Assembly: GCA_022829145.1 (NCBI GenBank)
Contig: CM040760.1
Coordinates: forward strand, 23,691,602 to 23,755,601
Length of the DNA: 64,000 bases
DNA from: Albula goreensis
Lineage: Eukaryota > Chordata > Actinopteri > Albuliformes > Albulidae
Reading direction: 5' to 3'
Below are positions 23,844-35,799 of this stretch, piece by piece; the stretch's first letter is position 1; the number at the start of each line of letters is the position of its first letter. The notes under the pieces were generated by a model that made no database searches, had not been told where the DNA came from, and saw only the letters and a program-made list of their open reading frames with translations. The position numbers and the translations under genes were made by a program.

Positions 23844-26800
23844 GTAAGACACCTGGGGATCAGGGGAGGGAGTTTATGAAACTGCCAAGGTCCACAGAGA
23901 ATGCAGCAATCAAACAAATACCAATTACAGTTCAAGACTTGTGCTACACTTGCGGACTGAATAAATGGAATAAAAATGATTCATTGTTAAACTCAGCACT
24001 TGTTGTGTCATATAGCTGTCTTCAGAGGGGGAGGGGGGAGGGTTGATGGACAGAAAGGGCTTCAGTGAATGCACTAGATGCATAGGTGGGCACCAGAAGG
24101 TGGTGATGAATGATTTTCAGATGGAGAGGAGCGTGGCGTGGGAGGAATCAGAAGATAAGTAGTATAACTTTGAGGAGAAAATAGCAGCGTGGATCACACA
24201 CAGGGTTAGTTACCGGGCGATGAAGGAGTTCAGACCTGTCAGTATGGGTTATCTGTCGAGCATTGTGGGAATTGAGCCATCCGGATGTTGTTTTTGTGGT
24301 TCCAGGTGTATTTGCTTCTGTAGATTCAGGACTGTGGCCTTGTATGTGTAGATGCAGTGGGGTGAGCTGGGGCTACTTGTTAACTAATCTCCAAACCCAG
24401 ACAGATAGATTTCAAGAGATTGCAATATGCTCTCACTGTACCGTCGAGAAACAGCACATGGTGTGGCTGCTGCAGTCAGCATCCCCGGGACTTGGCAGTC
24501 AAGATATTGGTCTGATTCTCAGATGGCAGTTTCGTGCAAGTACAATGCATTTGACATACGCCTGTTATGGAACACTTTATGGTTTTGGTTTCAGGTGCCT
24601 TCACTGATTCGATGTGATAGACAATTTTGGTTTGCATACATTTCAAAAGTGACCAGTGCTGAATTTAGCTGCTTTTTCCATGGCTTGTGAGGCATGAGGC
24701 ATAAACTTGTCACGCAAGCCTAGGTATGAAGTCCTTTGTCAGCTACTTCCTGTTAAACAGCCACCCGGCCTGACTTGTATTTTCCACCCGAGTCTATGAT
24801 CCCAGCAGCTGAACGGTTAACTTTACTCATTAGGCCACTGCGGACCTGGTTAGTTTCTCACTGTTGTGCAACTCTGCCCAACTTCTGGGGATATGTGTTA
24901 CTAGTTAATCAACAGTTATTTACTATTTCTGATGAATTAGTGGGTGCATGAAATGCAAGCCCCCCCAAAATCCACCCCCAGAAATCTGTTTGCACCAATC
25001 AGCAAATATCAGTTAAAGTCAGAAATGAAGCCATGCTGACAGTATATCTGAAAGTGAGCATCTGAAATTGAGACTACTGAATGGTTGAGAAGCCTAGCTG
25101 GCCTGCTGTTTCCCAGGTCCGTTCTGTCTCTCATGCTGGAGGCATCGTAGCATGATCTCCCATTCACACCAGTCCCCTGTACTGGAGTGCCACACAGACA
25201 ACACTGCAAAGCCGTGTGTGTTTCCCTCTGCTGCCACCGCCGCCGATTATTTTTGTTCAGACTGAATTAAAAGTAAGTGAGTCAGTTGGCGATTGTTCCT
25301 GTTTACGGACGCTGATATAACGTCCCTGTGGCTGAATTAAATCTGTGAGTATGAACTGGGAAACGTCAACAATGGAACACTTTCTCTGGGCGAGTGGGTG
25401 TGACCGTATTGGGACAGGGGGTGACAGCAAAGGAGGGAGTGTTTTTGCCTGAAGGGTGCAAGCTCAGTCACCCACAGGAAGGACACGTTTCGGAATCGGA
25501 GGCGGGGGGCAGCTAAGAGCCGGGTTTGTGCAGAGGGAGCTGAATTTCAGCGCTGCATTCTGTAGACCATTAATTAGATATTCTTTGCCTCAAAATGATT
25601 ACCCTATAATTGTTTTAAAAAATTTTAATGTAACTCAGGGATGTGATTAATCCTAATTTTCTTTTTGATTATATATCAGGAAGTACTGATTTTTTTAGAC
25701 CCTAAATGTGTTTTTTTGCCACAGGTATTTTGGTTAGCATTCTCCTCAGCTTTCAGATGTCGAGTAATGCGAATGCTCTTGATGTGTGTGCTCATGACAT
25801 ACCCAATTCCTTTTCCACTGGTTTATTTTAGGCTTAAAGATCTGAAAATCAATGTTTCCTGATTAATTAGAAAAAAACAGGAACAGTCACATCCTTGTGG
25901 TTTAGCTAAAGTAGGTAAGATAAGGGCAAAATTACATGACAGTTATACAAAAGCTAAAGGTGCCCTTTATTTTGAGTGGGGTGTTAAAATGTTTTTGAAG
26001 TGGGCTTTCCCTTATTTCCCCTGCTCCTCTCCCATGGTTTGTTATGAGTAAATGTATAAAGGTGTGGGAGTTTTCAGTGTAAAGTTGCTGTATGTTGATT
26101 CTAAATGTGTGTGTGTGTGTGTGAGAGTGACGGCGCTCGGAGTGAGTGTGGGTGTGTGAAGAATTCGGTACGGTCCTTTTCCTGTGTGGGCATGCACTGC
26201 GATCAGTGCCTGCCTGGACCCAATGAAAGAGACACATTCTGAAAAGCCCCAAAAAGCCCGCAGTGTCTCAGTGCGGAGGGTGAAGGCCACCGGCTGATCA
26301 GGGGGCGCCTCACTATTGTAATTGGAAGACGGTGCTTAACCTGAAGTTCCACTGGCTGTGTGTATGTATGTGTGTGTGTGTGTGTCTGTCTGCATGTGTG
26401 TGTATGTATGTGCTTGTGTTTGTATTTGAATGTCTTTGTTTGTGTTTGTTCTGTACGTGTCCCTATATGTGTTTGTTGTAGTGTGTATGAATGTGTGTTC
26501 ATATATGTGTGTGTGTGTGAGTGTGTGTTTATGCTTGCCCTTAGGATTCGGGTGGTAGTAGAGGAAGGGGTCTGCTAGCTCACCTGGTAAGATAGTTGTA
26601 GTGTGTGTGCTGGTTTTATGGTAATAGAGTACCATTCACCTGAACATACACCAACACTTCAGGGACATTTTAGATTATCATATAATATTGAGGGCATGCC
26701 TGCTGTTGTAATTAGCAATGTACATTCAGCTAACACCCTCTCATTCACTCTCTGCAGTACCATAAAAACCAGTTTTGTGTGTGTATGCGTGTGTGTGTGT

Positions 26801-27769
26801 GTGTGTGTGTTTGTGTGCATGCTGCAAACACACTTTGACTGAACTTCTTTGTGTCTGTGCATGTTGCACAGTGTTAGTGGTTGAATTTTAAGCAGTGGGA
26901 GGGTTCCACTTGCAACTCAGCAAAACTGAATCGAAACACTCAGAAACCAACTGACTGAGACCTGTTCAGGCATGCCGAGGGAGAGAGAGAGAGTGAGAGG
27001 GAGAGAGAGAGCGAGAGATATGTTAAGATACCACTCAGACATGAACACGGTGTTCTGTTTATGGTGTTGGGACAGACTAAGAGAACTTGCAGGTTCATTA
27101 GAAGACATGGAGTGTTTTGGAACAAAGTCTGAGGGAGGGGGGAGGTGAAGGGAGGTGAGGTTGATTTGTTCAGGGCGGGAGGGTCAGCACAGACCGAGAC
27201 ATGAGGAGCGCTCACATCATACTCACAGAGCTGTACACCAGATGCACATAAACGCATGAACACACACACAAGGATTGTTCAGTGCAAAAGGGCAGTGTGT
27301 AGTGTGTAATGTGGAGTGTGTAAGGGCAGTGTGTAGTGTGTAATGTGTAGTGTGTAGCGGGTAAGACTAATGTATAAGGGTAGTAAAGCCAAGCTTCAAA
27401 TAGACACAGTGTGTGGCTTGTTGTGTGTAGGGCAGTGTGTAGTATGTATGTAGTATGTAAGTTTAGTGTGTGGTATGTCCTGTGTAAGGGAAGGTTATTG
27501 GTGTGTAAGGGCAGTGTGTAGTGTTTAGTGGACTGCAAGGCCGGGGTGTATGTGTGCAGCCAGTTGACAGTGGGTGTGTGTGCGAGCGCGCGCGTGCCTA
27601 TGGGGGAGCAGGGGAAATGCACTGTATGTGGGTGAATATTTCATTTAAAATGTAAAAAGGTAGTGTAGGAGGGAGACTGGGAGAACAGGGCCTGGGAGGG
27701 GGAGAGACAGAGAGACGGACACAGACTGACAGAAAAAGGAGGGAAGAAGACTGTGTGTGTGTGTGTGTA

Positions 27770-27920
27770 TGCCCGCGCGCGTGTGTGTCTTTGCGTCAAT
27801 CACTGAAACACCGGAAATGATGTGTAACCGCTGTGCGGCCGCCGCTCGTTTCCATGGTAACATCACAAACACTCCCATACACTACGCACGTACTTCGCGC
27901 TCACACAGTGGATGCGTCTG
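27770..27920. promoter_or_regulatory. CpG-rich intronic block with ETS- and RFX-like sites
   Basis: A short CpG-dense island inside repeat-rich intron carries ACCGGAAAT (ETS-like, 27810-27818), GCGGCCGC near 27835, and GTTTCCATGGTAAC (27848-27861), an RFX X-box-like palindrome with a perfect right half. An enhancer or minor promoter is inferred from motif content only. Confidence 0.35.
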
Positions 27921-28299
27921 CCGCCCTTAATCGCCTCTGAATATGCATCAAAAGGGCCCTGTGTCTTTTAGTCACAGAATCACAAGGGATCCACCACTCA
28001 GAAACGTTCGTACGCATTGTGATGTTGCGTTAGTGTGTCTGTTGGTTAACCAGGCCACCCCCTCCCCACCTCTTCAGTTGCCATTAACGTTGCTGTTTGT
28101 TGACCCGACAGGCCGTGCTCAGCAGATGAATGTTAGACACCCTGTTCCTGTCTGCCTTTGCAGAGCCATAATTTTTTTTTTTCCCTACAGGGTGACGTGT
28201 GGCTATAAGATAAAAGAAGCAGCGGGCCACACCTTGGCTTTGAACTCACTAACCTGTCCCCTCCTGTGACATACGCTCAACTTCACACTGCTGCCGACA

Positions 28300-28770
28300 C
28301 TGAGGGGAACACATCAAAGCACAGGCAAACTGGCATACTGACTGGGATGGGGTAGCATGGGATGCCAAAATACAGCCCACAAAATCTAGTAGAACAGGCA
28401 GACAGTCACGCAGGGGAACACATTGAAATATTGAAAGTGGGACAAGAGGTTACAAAAAACTACAGACAGACAGACAGACAGACAAACATACATTTAGAGG
28501 AATACCTTAAAGTACAGGCAGGCAGACAGACAGACATACATACAGCCGAGTAAAGTGAAGCACAGGCAGACAGGGGAATACATTGCAGTACAAGACAGGC
28601 AGACTGGGAACACATCAAAATACAGGCCCACAAAATGTAGGTGGACAGGCAGAGAGGAAATATCAAAATGCAGACATACAGAAATGCATGCAATGGAATG
28701 CATTACAGTAGAAGTAGACAGACAGACAGACGAGGGGGACACGTCAGTGTACAGGCACACAAACCACAGA
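28300..28770. repeat. Degenerate CAGGCAGACA minisatellite
   Basis: Phrases such as 'gaacacatcaaa(g/a)(c/t)acaggc' and runs of 'cagacagacaga' recur at irregular spacing through this stretch. The copies are too diverged for a fixed period. Confidence 0.6.
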
Positions 28771-29039
28771 CAGGAAGAGAGGGGTCTGTTAAAGACGGGG
28801 ACATTGAGCTCCAACAGCCACACAGCTCTCAGAGAGGGTAGAGGGATGTCCGGTGTCGTCCTGTCCTTCCTCCTTCCCCCGCGCTCGCTGCAGCCGGAAG
28901 GTTCCACACGTGCCCCGGGGCTCTATTTCACTGTGCCGCAGCCCTTCAGCGGTGCGTCTCCTCTGTGCATTATTTTATTTCTCCCGACGCACTTTTTTAT
29001 AAGCCTTTCTGGAATAGGAGCGTCTGCTAAATGTCAAAA

Positions 29040-29248
29040 TCAGGAGTGCCAGACTGGTGTCCTGGTGGGTCACAGTGTTTGCAGGTTTTTTTTTTTGTGT
29101 GGCTTTCTTATGATCAGCGGCTAATTTATGCCTTAGAAAGGAGGTGTATGGACTCTGAAGGAAATCAGTGTTACATTAAGCACTTAAGCACTGAATCACA
29201 CCAAAACAACCTGCAGACACTGTGGTCCTCCAGGACTGGATTCAGACA
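29040..29248. mobile_element. Inverted-repeat element, family A copy 2
   Basis: The left end (about 29050-29086, GTGTCCTGGTGGGTCACAGT followed by GTTTGCAGG) and the right end (about 29208-29243, CCTGCAGACACTGTGGTCCT followed by CCAGGACTGGA) are imperfect reverse complements and match the ends of the 11176 element. The interior is about 120 bp and non-coding. Confidence 0.65.
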
Positions 29249-29429
29249 TCATGGGCCTAAATGTGAGGTAAATGGACCTGCTGCTTTGGGAACTTTGTAC
29301 ATGCGATGGCAGTGGGCGGTCTCCTGGCTCCACGCGCAAGTGGATGTCAATCGGTTTGTTCCAACAACCTCTTTTGCTTTTTCCTCATTATTTTGGTATC
29401 AGCAATTTTGCAGTCTGTTAAGCTCATTT

Positions 29430-29625
29430 CCTCCAATGGTTAAGGAGGTGGGTTTCTAACACAGAGGCTGCAGGTTTGAATCCAACCTTGGGGCAGTGCA
29501 GTGGTACCCTTGAGCAAGTCACAAGGCTGTATAAATTAATCTTTATTTTTATTTTAAAAAAGTAAAAGTAATAATGTAAGTTGCTCTGGATAAGAGCATC
29601 TTATTAATGCCTGAATGTGATGTTA
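29430..29625 (+). repeat. tRNA-derived fish SINE, + strand
   Basis: The copy has an 'aatggttaaggaggtgggtt' head, a B-box-like CAGGTTTGAATCC (about 29471), a 'cccttgagcaagtcac' body motif and a GTTGCTCTGGATAAGAGCAT tail followed by 'taatgcctgaatg'. This is the usual layout of widespread fish SINEs. Confidence 0.7.
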
Positions 29626-30339
29626 TATAACTGAACTCGAAGTTGCAATCAAGAAAAGAGGTGAGAAGGGTTGATAATTGCAATAGCAGTTGCTTTTGTA
29701 CTTTTTCCAGTGTTTAACCAGGGCTTGCTCTGAAGTCACTGTAAGATGCTGGCACTCTCATTGTGCCACGTGTCTTTCACACTGGTGCACACAGCACCAG
29801 CAGTTTATCTTCTTAATGTGTCAGTTTCTGTCTTGGCTTCTCTCTCCCGCTCTCCCCAGTTCTTCATCCCCGTCTTTGGCTACCCGTTTTTTCATAGACC
29901 AGCACTGCCCTCAGGTGGACAGAGTGTTAAACTGCACCCTTGTGCAGTGAGATCCTGAGCTGCTTAAAACGGCTCTGCTTTTATCTGCCACAGAGTTCAA
30001 CGCTGACAGCCTTTCACACAAGCACAGAGTGAGGAGATACAAATAGACACAGATTCACAGAATGACACATACAGTGAGCTAAGTGTGTGTGTGAGTGTGT
30101 GTGTGTGTGTGTGTGGTGCCAGATAACTCCTCAAATCATTTCTCAGCATCTCAACAAAACATTGCCTTTGGGAAGAGATGAAGAGATTTATTTTCACCTA
30201 GGCATTTTTAGTAACATGCACACACAACCGTGCTTGCATGCAAAGTCACACACACATGTACATGCACATTTTGTTTGACTATCCCCCTGTCACATTAGAC
30301 CATTCAACATCACCACTAAGGGAGGAGTAGAATGTGCTG

Positions 30340-30680
30340 GCGGGGGAAGGGGGCAGTCGAAATGTGATGGCTACACAGCCGCCCCAAAGTGTCGCAAGGT
30401 CTGGGGATACCTGCGGTGCTGTTGCTATGGCAACAGGATCAGAGTCTTTAATTGGAGAGGGCAGGCGGGAGGTGGGAGCGTGGGTAGCAGCACATGTCCG
30501 TGGCCGGGCCTGCGTCCATGCAGGGTGAAGGGGGCCGTTCCGCACGGGCTTCAGGAAGGGATGCAGGGGGACGGGGGCGCAGGAAAGTTTGGCGGTTACC
30601 GTACGTGAGCAGGCATGGATGGCGCTGCCTGTAAGGGGAATGATGACACCCCTGCAAGCAGCTCTCCACCTCCCGTCACA
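30340..30680. promoter_or_regulatory. GC-rich intronic block with an X-box
   Basis: This is a GC-rich, repeat-free stretch between AT-rich and GT-rich sequence. It contains GTTGCTATGGCAAC (30421-30434), a near-perfect palindromic RFX X-box. No believable coding frame was found. It is a candidate enhancer only. Confidence 0.3.
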
Positions 30681-31569
30681 GGGAGAGAGAGAGGACACTT
30701 AGTGCACTGAGACAATCTCTCTCTCCCTCTCTCTCTCTCTCTCCCTCTCATTTCCTCTCTCCTCTCTGTTTCCCTCCCCGATATTTCTCATATATATATG
30801 TCTGTGTGTGTGCATATATTAACACATATATACTTGTCTGTTCTCTCTTCCTCTAGTTATTTCTGTCTCACTTTCTGCTACATATACATATACATCCAGA
30901 TCCCTGTTTCTCACTGCCTCCATGCCACTCTATACAAGCACATACATGCATAGTTCTGTCTCTGTTAGTGATGACTCTTTCACTTTCCTCTTTATTTCAC
31001 CGCAGCAGCACGGCTCCTGGTCAATACGCAGAGTAGTGTCCCTTAAACCTCAGATATAGAATTACCGGATTGGAAGGAAGATGTTTTTCATTTGTGTAAG
31101 TGACCGCACGCTGCACAGAGCCCTTGACAGGGACTGCAACGCCAGGCACCTGATGTCCGCCATCATGGGCCGCTTCCATCGTAAATAAAGAATTACTTCT
31201 GATTTCTGCAGGGGCGGCGGCTCAGCTTTGATCCCGCCCGGCGAGTCGTTCACGCATTACTGGCAATCGGCAGAACCGTTCTGGGCAATCTGTTTCTCTG
31301 TCTTTTTTTTTTTTTTTTTTTTTTTTTTAACTCTCTCTGTCCCTGCCTGTCAGTGCTCATTTGCGCTAGCGTCAAGTGTGCTAATCCAAACTGTGTAATC
31401 ACGATTTGCCCAGTCTGCCTGCATCTCTCTAATGATGTTAGCACACTTTAGAGTGGTAACTCTCAAAGCTCAAGGCTGTTTAAGGCACTAATCTATCTGT
31501 GTCCCAATAAGGTATATATAGCTATTGGTTTAAGCCCATGCTTATTGTAAGATAGCCAGTTATGTGGTA

Positions 31570-31745
31570 TATTGATGGGGGAGCTGAGCTTGTAAACCTG
31601 AGACTGGAAGTTCAGTGCCCAGCTAGGGCTCTGCTTGTGTTCCTTTCAGCAAGGCACTTCACTAAATATGGTAAAACATTCAGCTGTATAGCTGGATAGT
31701 ATATGTATAAAAACACATGTAATCTAGTGGTCTTTTAAAAGCATT
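31570..31745 (+). repeat. Diverged tRNA-SINE, + strand
   Basis: A 'gggagctgagcttgtaaacc' head, a degraded B-box region, a 'cagcaaggcacttcac' body and a 'cagctgtata' motif match the head and body of the same SINE type as at 29430. The tail is eroded. Confidence 0.5.
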
Positions 31746-32628
31746 GAACTCAATTCCCGCACACAACAGATGCACAGAAGAGAAGTCTTGATTTCATACT
31801 CAAGGGCTTATGTTTGTTCATAGATAAATGAGTGTGAATAAAATGTTAGTTTGGATTCTTGTGAGGGAAGGAACGTTTCTTCATCCTGCAATGAGTCACA
31901 GAGATCCATCTCCAGTCCGTTGGTGAATGCCTCTTGTTAAGCTCGATTCACTCCAGGCAGGCAAGGGTTAATGACTTGTTTACTACCAACGTGGGTGTCA
32001 GCCTCTCCAGAGATGGTGGGGCTGACTGTGCCCTGATTGGCTGGAGACCAGAGTTTCCTTCGCAGTCACTGGCTAGTTGAAAGGGGTTAGCCCCTCCCTC
32101 CATTGTGTTCATCCCTGATTGACAGATGTCCGAACCGCTTGACTTTTTTGACACTTTGAGTGCCAGATGTTCTGCGTTGTCGTTTTAAGTTTTTGTGTCC
32201 AAAGGGGTGCTTGTCACTTGAATTAGTGCACAGTATGACATCTCTGGCTTGTGTCTTTCGAGTGTACGTGTGTAAACGTGGGCAACAGTCCAAGGCTAAT
32301 GTAGCCTACATGGAATTCTAGTCTGTGAGTGTTATTGTGCCCCTTTTGGTTTTTTTAATCTCTTTCTCTGACTTTAATGACTTCTCCACCCTTCCTCCAA
32401 AAGAAAGACTGTGTTTTCACAACTTGCTCTCCCCTCCCCTCCTCCTCCTATCCCTCCCACCTATCTCTCTCTCCACAGAATGACTCTCAGTCTATTTTTA
32501 AACTCCTGACTCCCTCTCCCTTCTTCCCTTCCCACCCAGTTTTCCCTCGCTTTCCAGCCCTCTCCCACTAATTTTCTCCACCTCCTTAACTGTGTGAACC
32601 TGTGTGTGTCTCTCAGTTTGAATGTGTC

Positions 32629-32679
<51 letters not shown>

Positions 32680-34163
32680 GTGTGCATTTATGTGTCCATG
32701 ACTGTCACCAGTCTTTCTTTGTGTACATGTGTGTGGCAGATGTATGAATGTTTACATACTTGTGTCTGTACACATACTTCATCAATTTTTATCTGTGTAT
32801 GTATGTTTGTCAAAAATGTTTTTCCCCATGTGTGAAATGCGAGGCATATGTTATACTGAACATTTGCATGTTACTTCACTGTGTTCACTGCGTGTGTGTG
32901 TAGTGTTTGTGCTGTATAGGGTGTGTGTGTGTGTGTTTGTGCATGCTGTAAGCAGTGTATATGGTGTGTCTGTCTGTGTGTTGGGCCTGTGTGTGTGCTT
33001 GCTGTATGCAGTGTATATGGTGTGTCTGTGTGCTTGCTGTAAGCAGTGTATTTAGTGTGTCTGTCTGTATATGTGTGTGTCTGTCTGTGTGTTGTAAGTA
33101 GTGTATTTTGTGTGTCTGTCTGTGTGTGTGCATGTTGAAAGAAGTGTATTTGGTGTATCTGTGTGTGCATGTTGTAAGCAGTGTATATGGAGTGTTTGTG
33201 TGTGTGTGCGCGCATGTTGTAAACAGTGTATATGGTGTGTCTGTATGTGTGTGTGAGTGTGTGTCAGCCTGTGCCTTAGTCAGGCTCTTGGAGAAAATGA
33301 AAGACACGCTTTCAATAGTCCAGTTATTGTGGAAAATGACATCACTGCTGGCTCTCCCGGGCAGTGTGCTCCCACGCCCTCTCAGCACAGTGGTACAGGG
33401 TGACACAGCGTCTGGGGTGTCCTGCTCGGCCAGCTCCGTTACTTAACACACACGCTTGGCAGGTGTGCTCGTGTGTGGGCCGGGAAGGAGCGTGTGGACA
33501 GCTCTTTCAGAGTGTGGATATAGACCTGGTCTTTCAAACTCTGGATGACTGCGGCATGCTGGAACACTGATGGGAGAATGAGGCCGCATGATAGCTATCA
33601 GAAGCAGGCTATCACTGACTCGCCTGTTTGAGCAGATTGTTTTGTTCTGCTGGATGGGAGCAGAAAAAAAAATTCTGAGTGGTTTGAGCAGGTCAGGGAT
33701 TGACAGTTAACTGTAGCTCCTTTTGTTTGTGTGGTTTATGAAATTAGTAATTTGGGAGTGAGGTTTTGGGGCCGTTTTTTGACAAAAAATGAGAGGAGCT
33801 ACCATGCAGTATTAGTGAATCAATCACTGCATTGGCTGTGGAAAGAAAAACATTCTTGGATTTTTAAGCTATTGGCAAATGAGTGTAGCTCCACAATGGA
33901 TCAATGAAACTGCATTTTAACCCTCACTACATGAAACCTTGCTCTCCCATGACACCAGTGCAATGGTAAACCATTGCAAGACCTGTTTAAATTCTGCAAA
34001 GTCAACTGTGACACCATGCTCCTGACGGTTTTGGGTGTGTTACAAAAAACACTTCAGATTCATACTTCAGATTCGGCTAGTAACATACTGTGGTCTTCCA
34101 CCCTAGTGCTGGAGTACCATGAGGCAGCAGTGAGTGACAGAGGTGTCATGACATGAAAAAACT

Positions 34164-34283
34164 GGGTGGAGTTAGAATTAACTGTCGATCAGTTTCACCA
34201 ACCAATGGGTTTTGCTGCTTACAACAAAAAACAGTGATTGGTTCAACTCAGTGAGTTACTGGCAACATTCGGTAGCTCCACCC
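34164..34283. mobile_element. Foldback element, family B short copy
   Basis: The segment begins GGGTGGAGTTAGAATTAACT and ends GGTAGCTCCACCC. The two halves are imperfect reverse complements, including 'caaccaatgggtttt' against 'aaaacagtgattggttc'. Total 120 bp, no coding content. A longer relative lies at 39757-40089. Confidence 0.65.
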
Positions 34284-35244
34284 CTTCCTCGTGTTGCGAT
34301 ACCTCATTTCCCCATCACCATCACAGGATGTGCTTTTGCTTTTTCTTTCTCAGTGCTCAGTCAGCTAAAACATTTGATTACACAGTCAGTTCATCTTGGT
34401 GGTTCATGAGTATGAGGTAGAAACTAATAACTGCCAGACCCCCCCTGTCTTTCAGTTCTCCCCTGAAACAGTTGGAAAGACACAGACCCACAAGGCCATG
34501 TCCTTATACATGGTGCTGGAACCCTGATGTTACATGGTTTTTTTTTTTTTCAATCATTCTAGGCTGTAAGGACCTATGCCACGTTATCTGATCACCACAC
34601 AAGTAACACAACGTCTTTCTACAACTACCACTGCTATGATTATAATTAGATGTGGTAATTTCCTGACAGTTCTTTTTTTCCTGAATTCTGAGTGGATAAA
34701 GCAACTTAACTGCAGCTTCTTAGGTAGTTTGTGATAGTATGCAGCCAGTGGGTTGAAGACATTACTGTCATTACATGAAACAGTGGTGCTTTAGAAGGAA
34801 GCCACAGTGTGTTATGTAGAACAGAAGGGCAAAATCTGGGGAAATGTATTATCCCGTCCACATTGTTTACCCTGTAACCATGGATTATTGGCAATCTGAA
34901 AAATATGTAACGTACAGTCAGCCCTGGTCTTTCGACAATGGCTTATGGAAAGTGAGGTTTTTGTAATGCGGTAATCAGAGCAGCGGTGTGTTCGGAGTTT
35001 ACAGCGTCCTCTGTCCTCAAATGGTAACAGTTGGTACTGCGTTTCTAGTTCAGGCCGCAGCCTTTGTAGGAAGGACCTTCTTCTTCTACTTGTGTCAAGT
35101 GATTTGTTGTCCTACATCCGAGTTTCCGTGTTCAATTGGTTTGCTGATCCGTCGGTCTCAACCCACCAGGGACGCCATTCCAATGAGAGCATTGTGTGGG
35201 TGTGATTATGGAAAGTAGCCTGTGCAGTTCGAGTGAGGTTTTCT

Positions 35245-35560
35245 TTGCGGGCCAATAGTTGAGCGCCAACTGCTACGTCAACAATGGGACCAAATAACTA
35301 GGCGACCAATCGCTAGCCATGCCCTAATTTTCATTTGACTATTAATATTTAGAAGCTCCTTTGATGGCATCGGCCAGTGAGAGCCTGAGAACCAGACAGA
35401 GTGCGATTTGCATATGACTGACATTCCAGCGCATATATACACCAATCACAGGCTGAGGCGGCAGGATGACAGGGGTACCACGGACCAATGCGGCTCCGTG
35501 GATGGAGGGAAAGGGGTGGGGCAGGGTTGGGCGAGGTTGACACACTGAGCGAGAGGGGGC
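35245..35560 (+). promoter_or_regulatory. cic: Candidate CIC-S promoter: four CCAAT boxes
   Basis: Four CCAAT pentamers in direct orientation lie at 35252-35256, 35306-35310, 35452-35456 and 35485-35489, with 'gcatatatac' at 35441-35450. A purine-rich stretch (about 35575-35640) resembling a 5' UTR follows. This is the most promoter-like part of the large intron upstream of the short-isoform ATG. Intervening 5' UTR or intron sequence between here and 38758 is not resolved. Confidence 0.45.
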
Positions 35561-35799
35561 AGCCTAGTTTACAACAGGAGAAAGAGGGAGGGAGGGAAAG
35601 AGAAAGAAAGAAAGGACGAGCGAGAGGAGGAATCTAGGGGAAGAGTCGAGTTCAAGTGAATGATGTTGTGATACAACGACTTTTACTACGAAGACCTGCC
35701 GATCTGACGGAAGGGAGTGTACGTGTGTAGCTTTGGGTTGCATCGGCGTGGAGTGACCTGCTGCAGTCACGGATTGCGCTGGACTTTATGGGCTGTTAT

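Noticed and set aside
20390..24000. Long antisense frames opposite the CIC-L exon
   Set aside because: Pro/Arg/Ser-rich shadows of GC-rich coding sequence. The sense frames carry the conserved CIC motifs.
26330..26640. Val/Cys-rich and Thr/His-rich open frames
   Set aside because: They are translations of (GT)n/(CA)n microsatellites, as are those at 32.6-33.4 kb.
27280..27530. CRISPR-like or regulatory direct repeats
   Set aside because: The GTAGTGTGTA units are irregular, without unique spacers of constant length; simple minisatellite.
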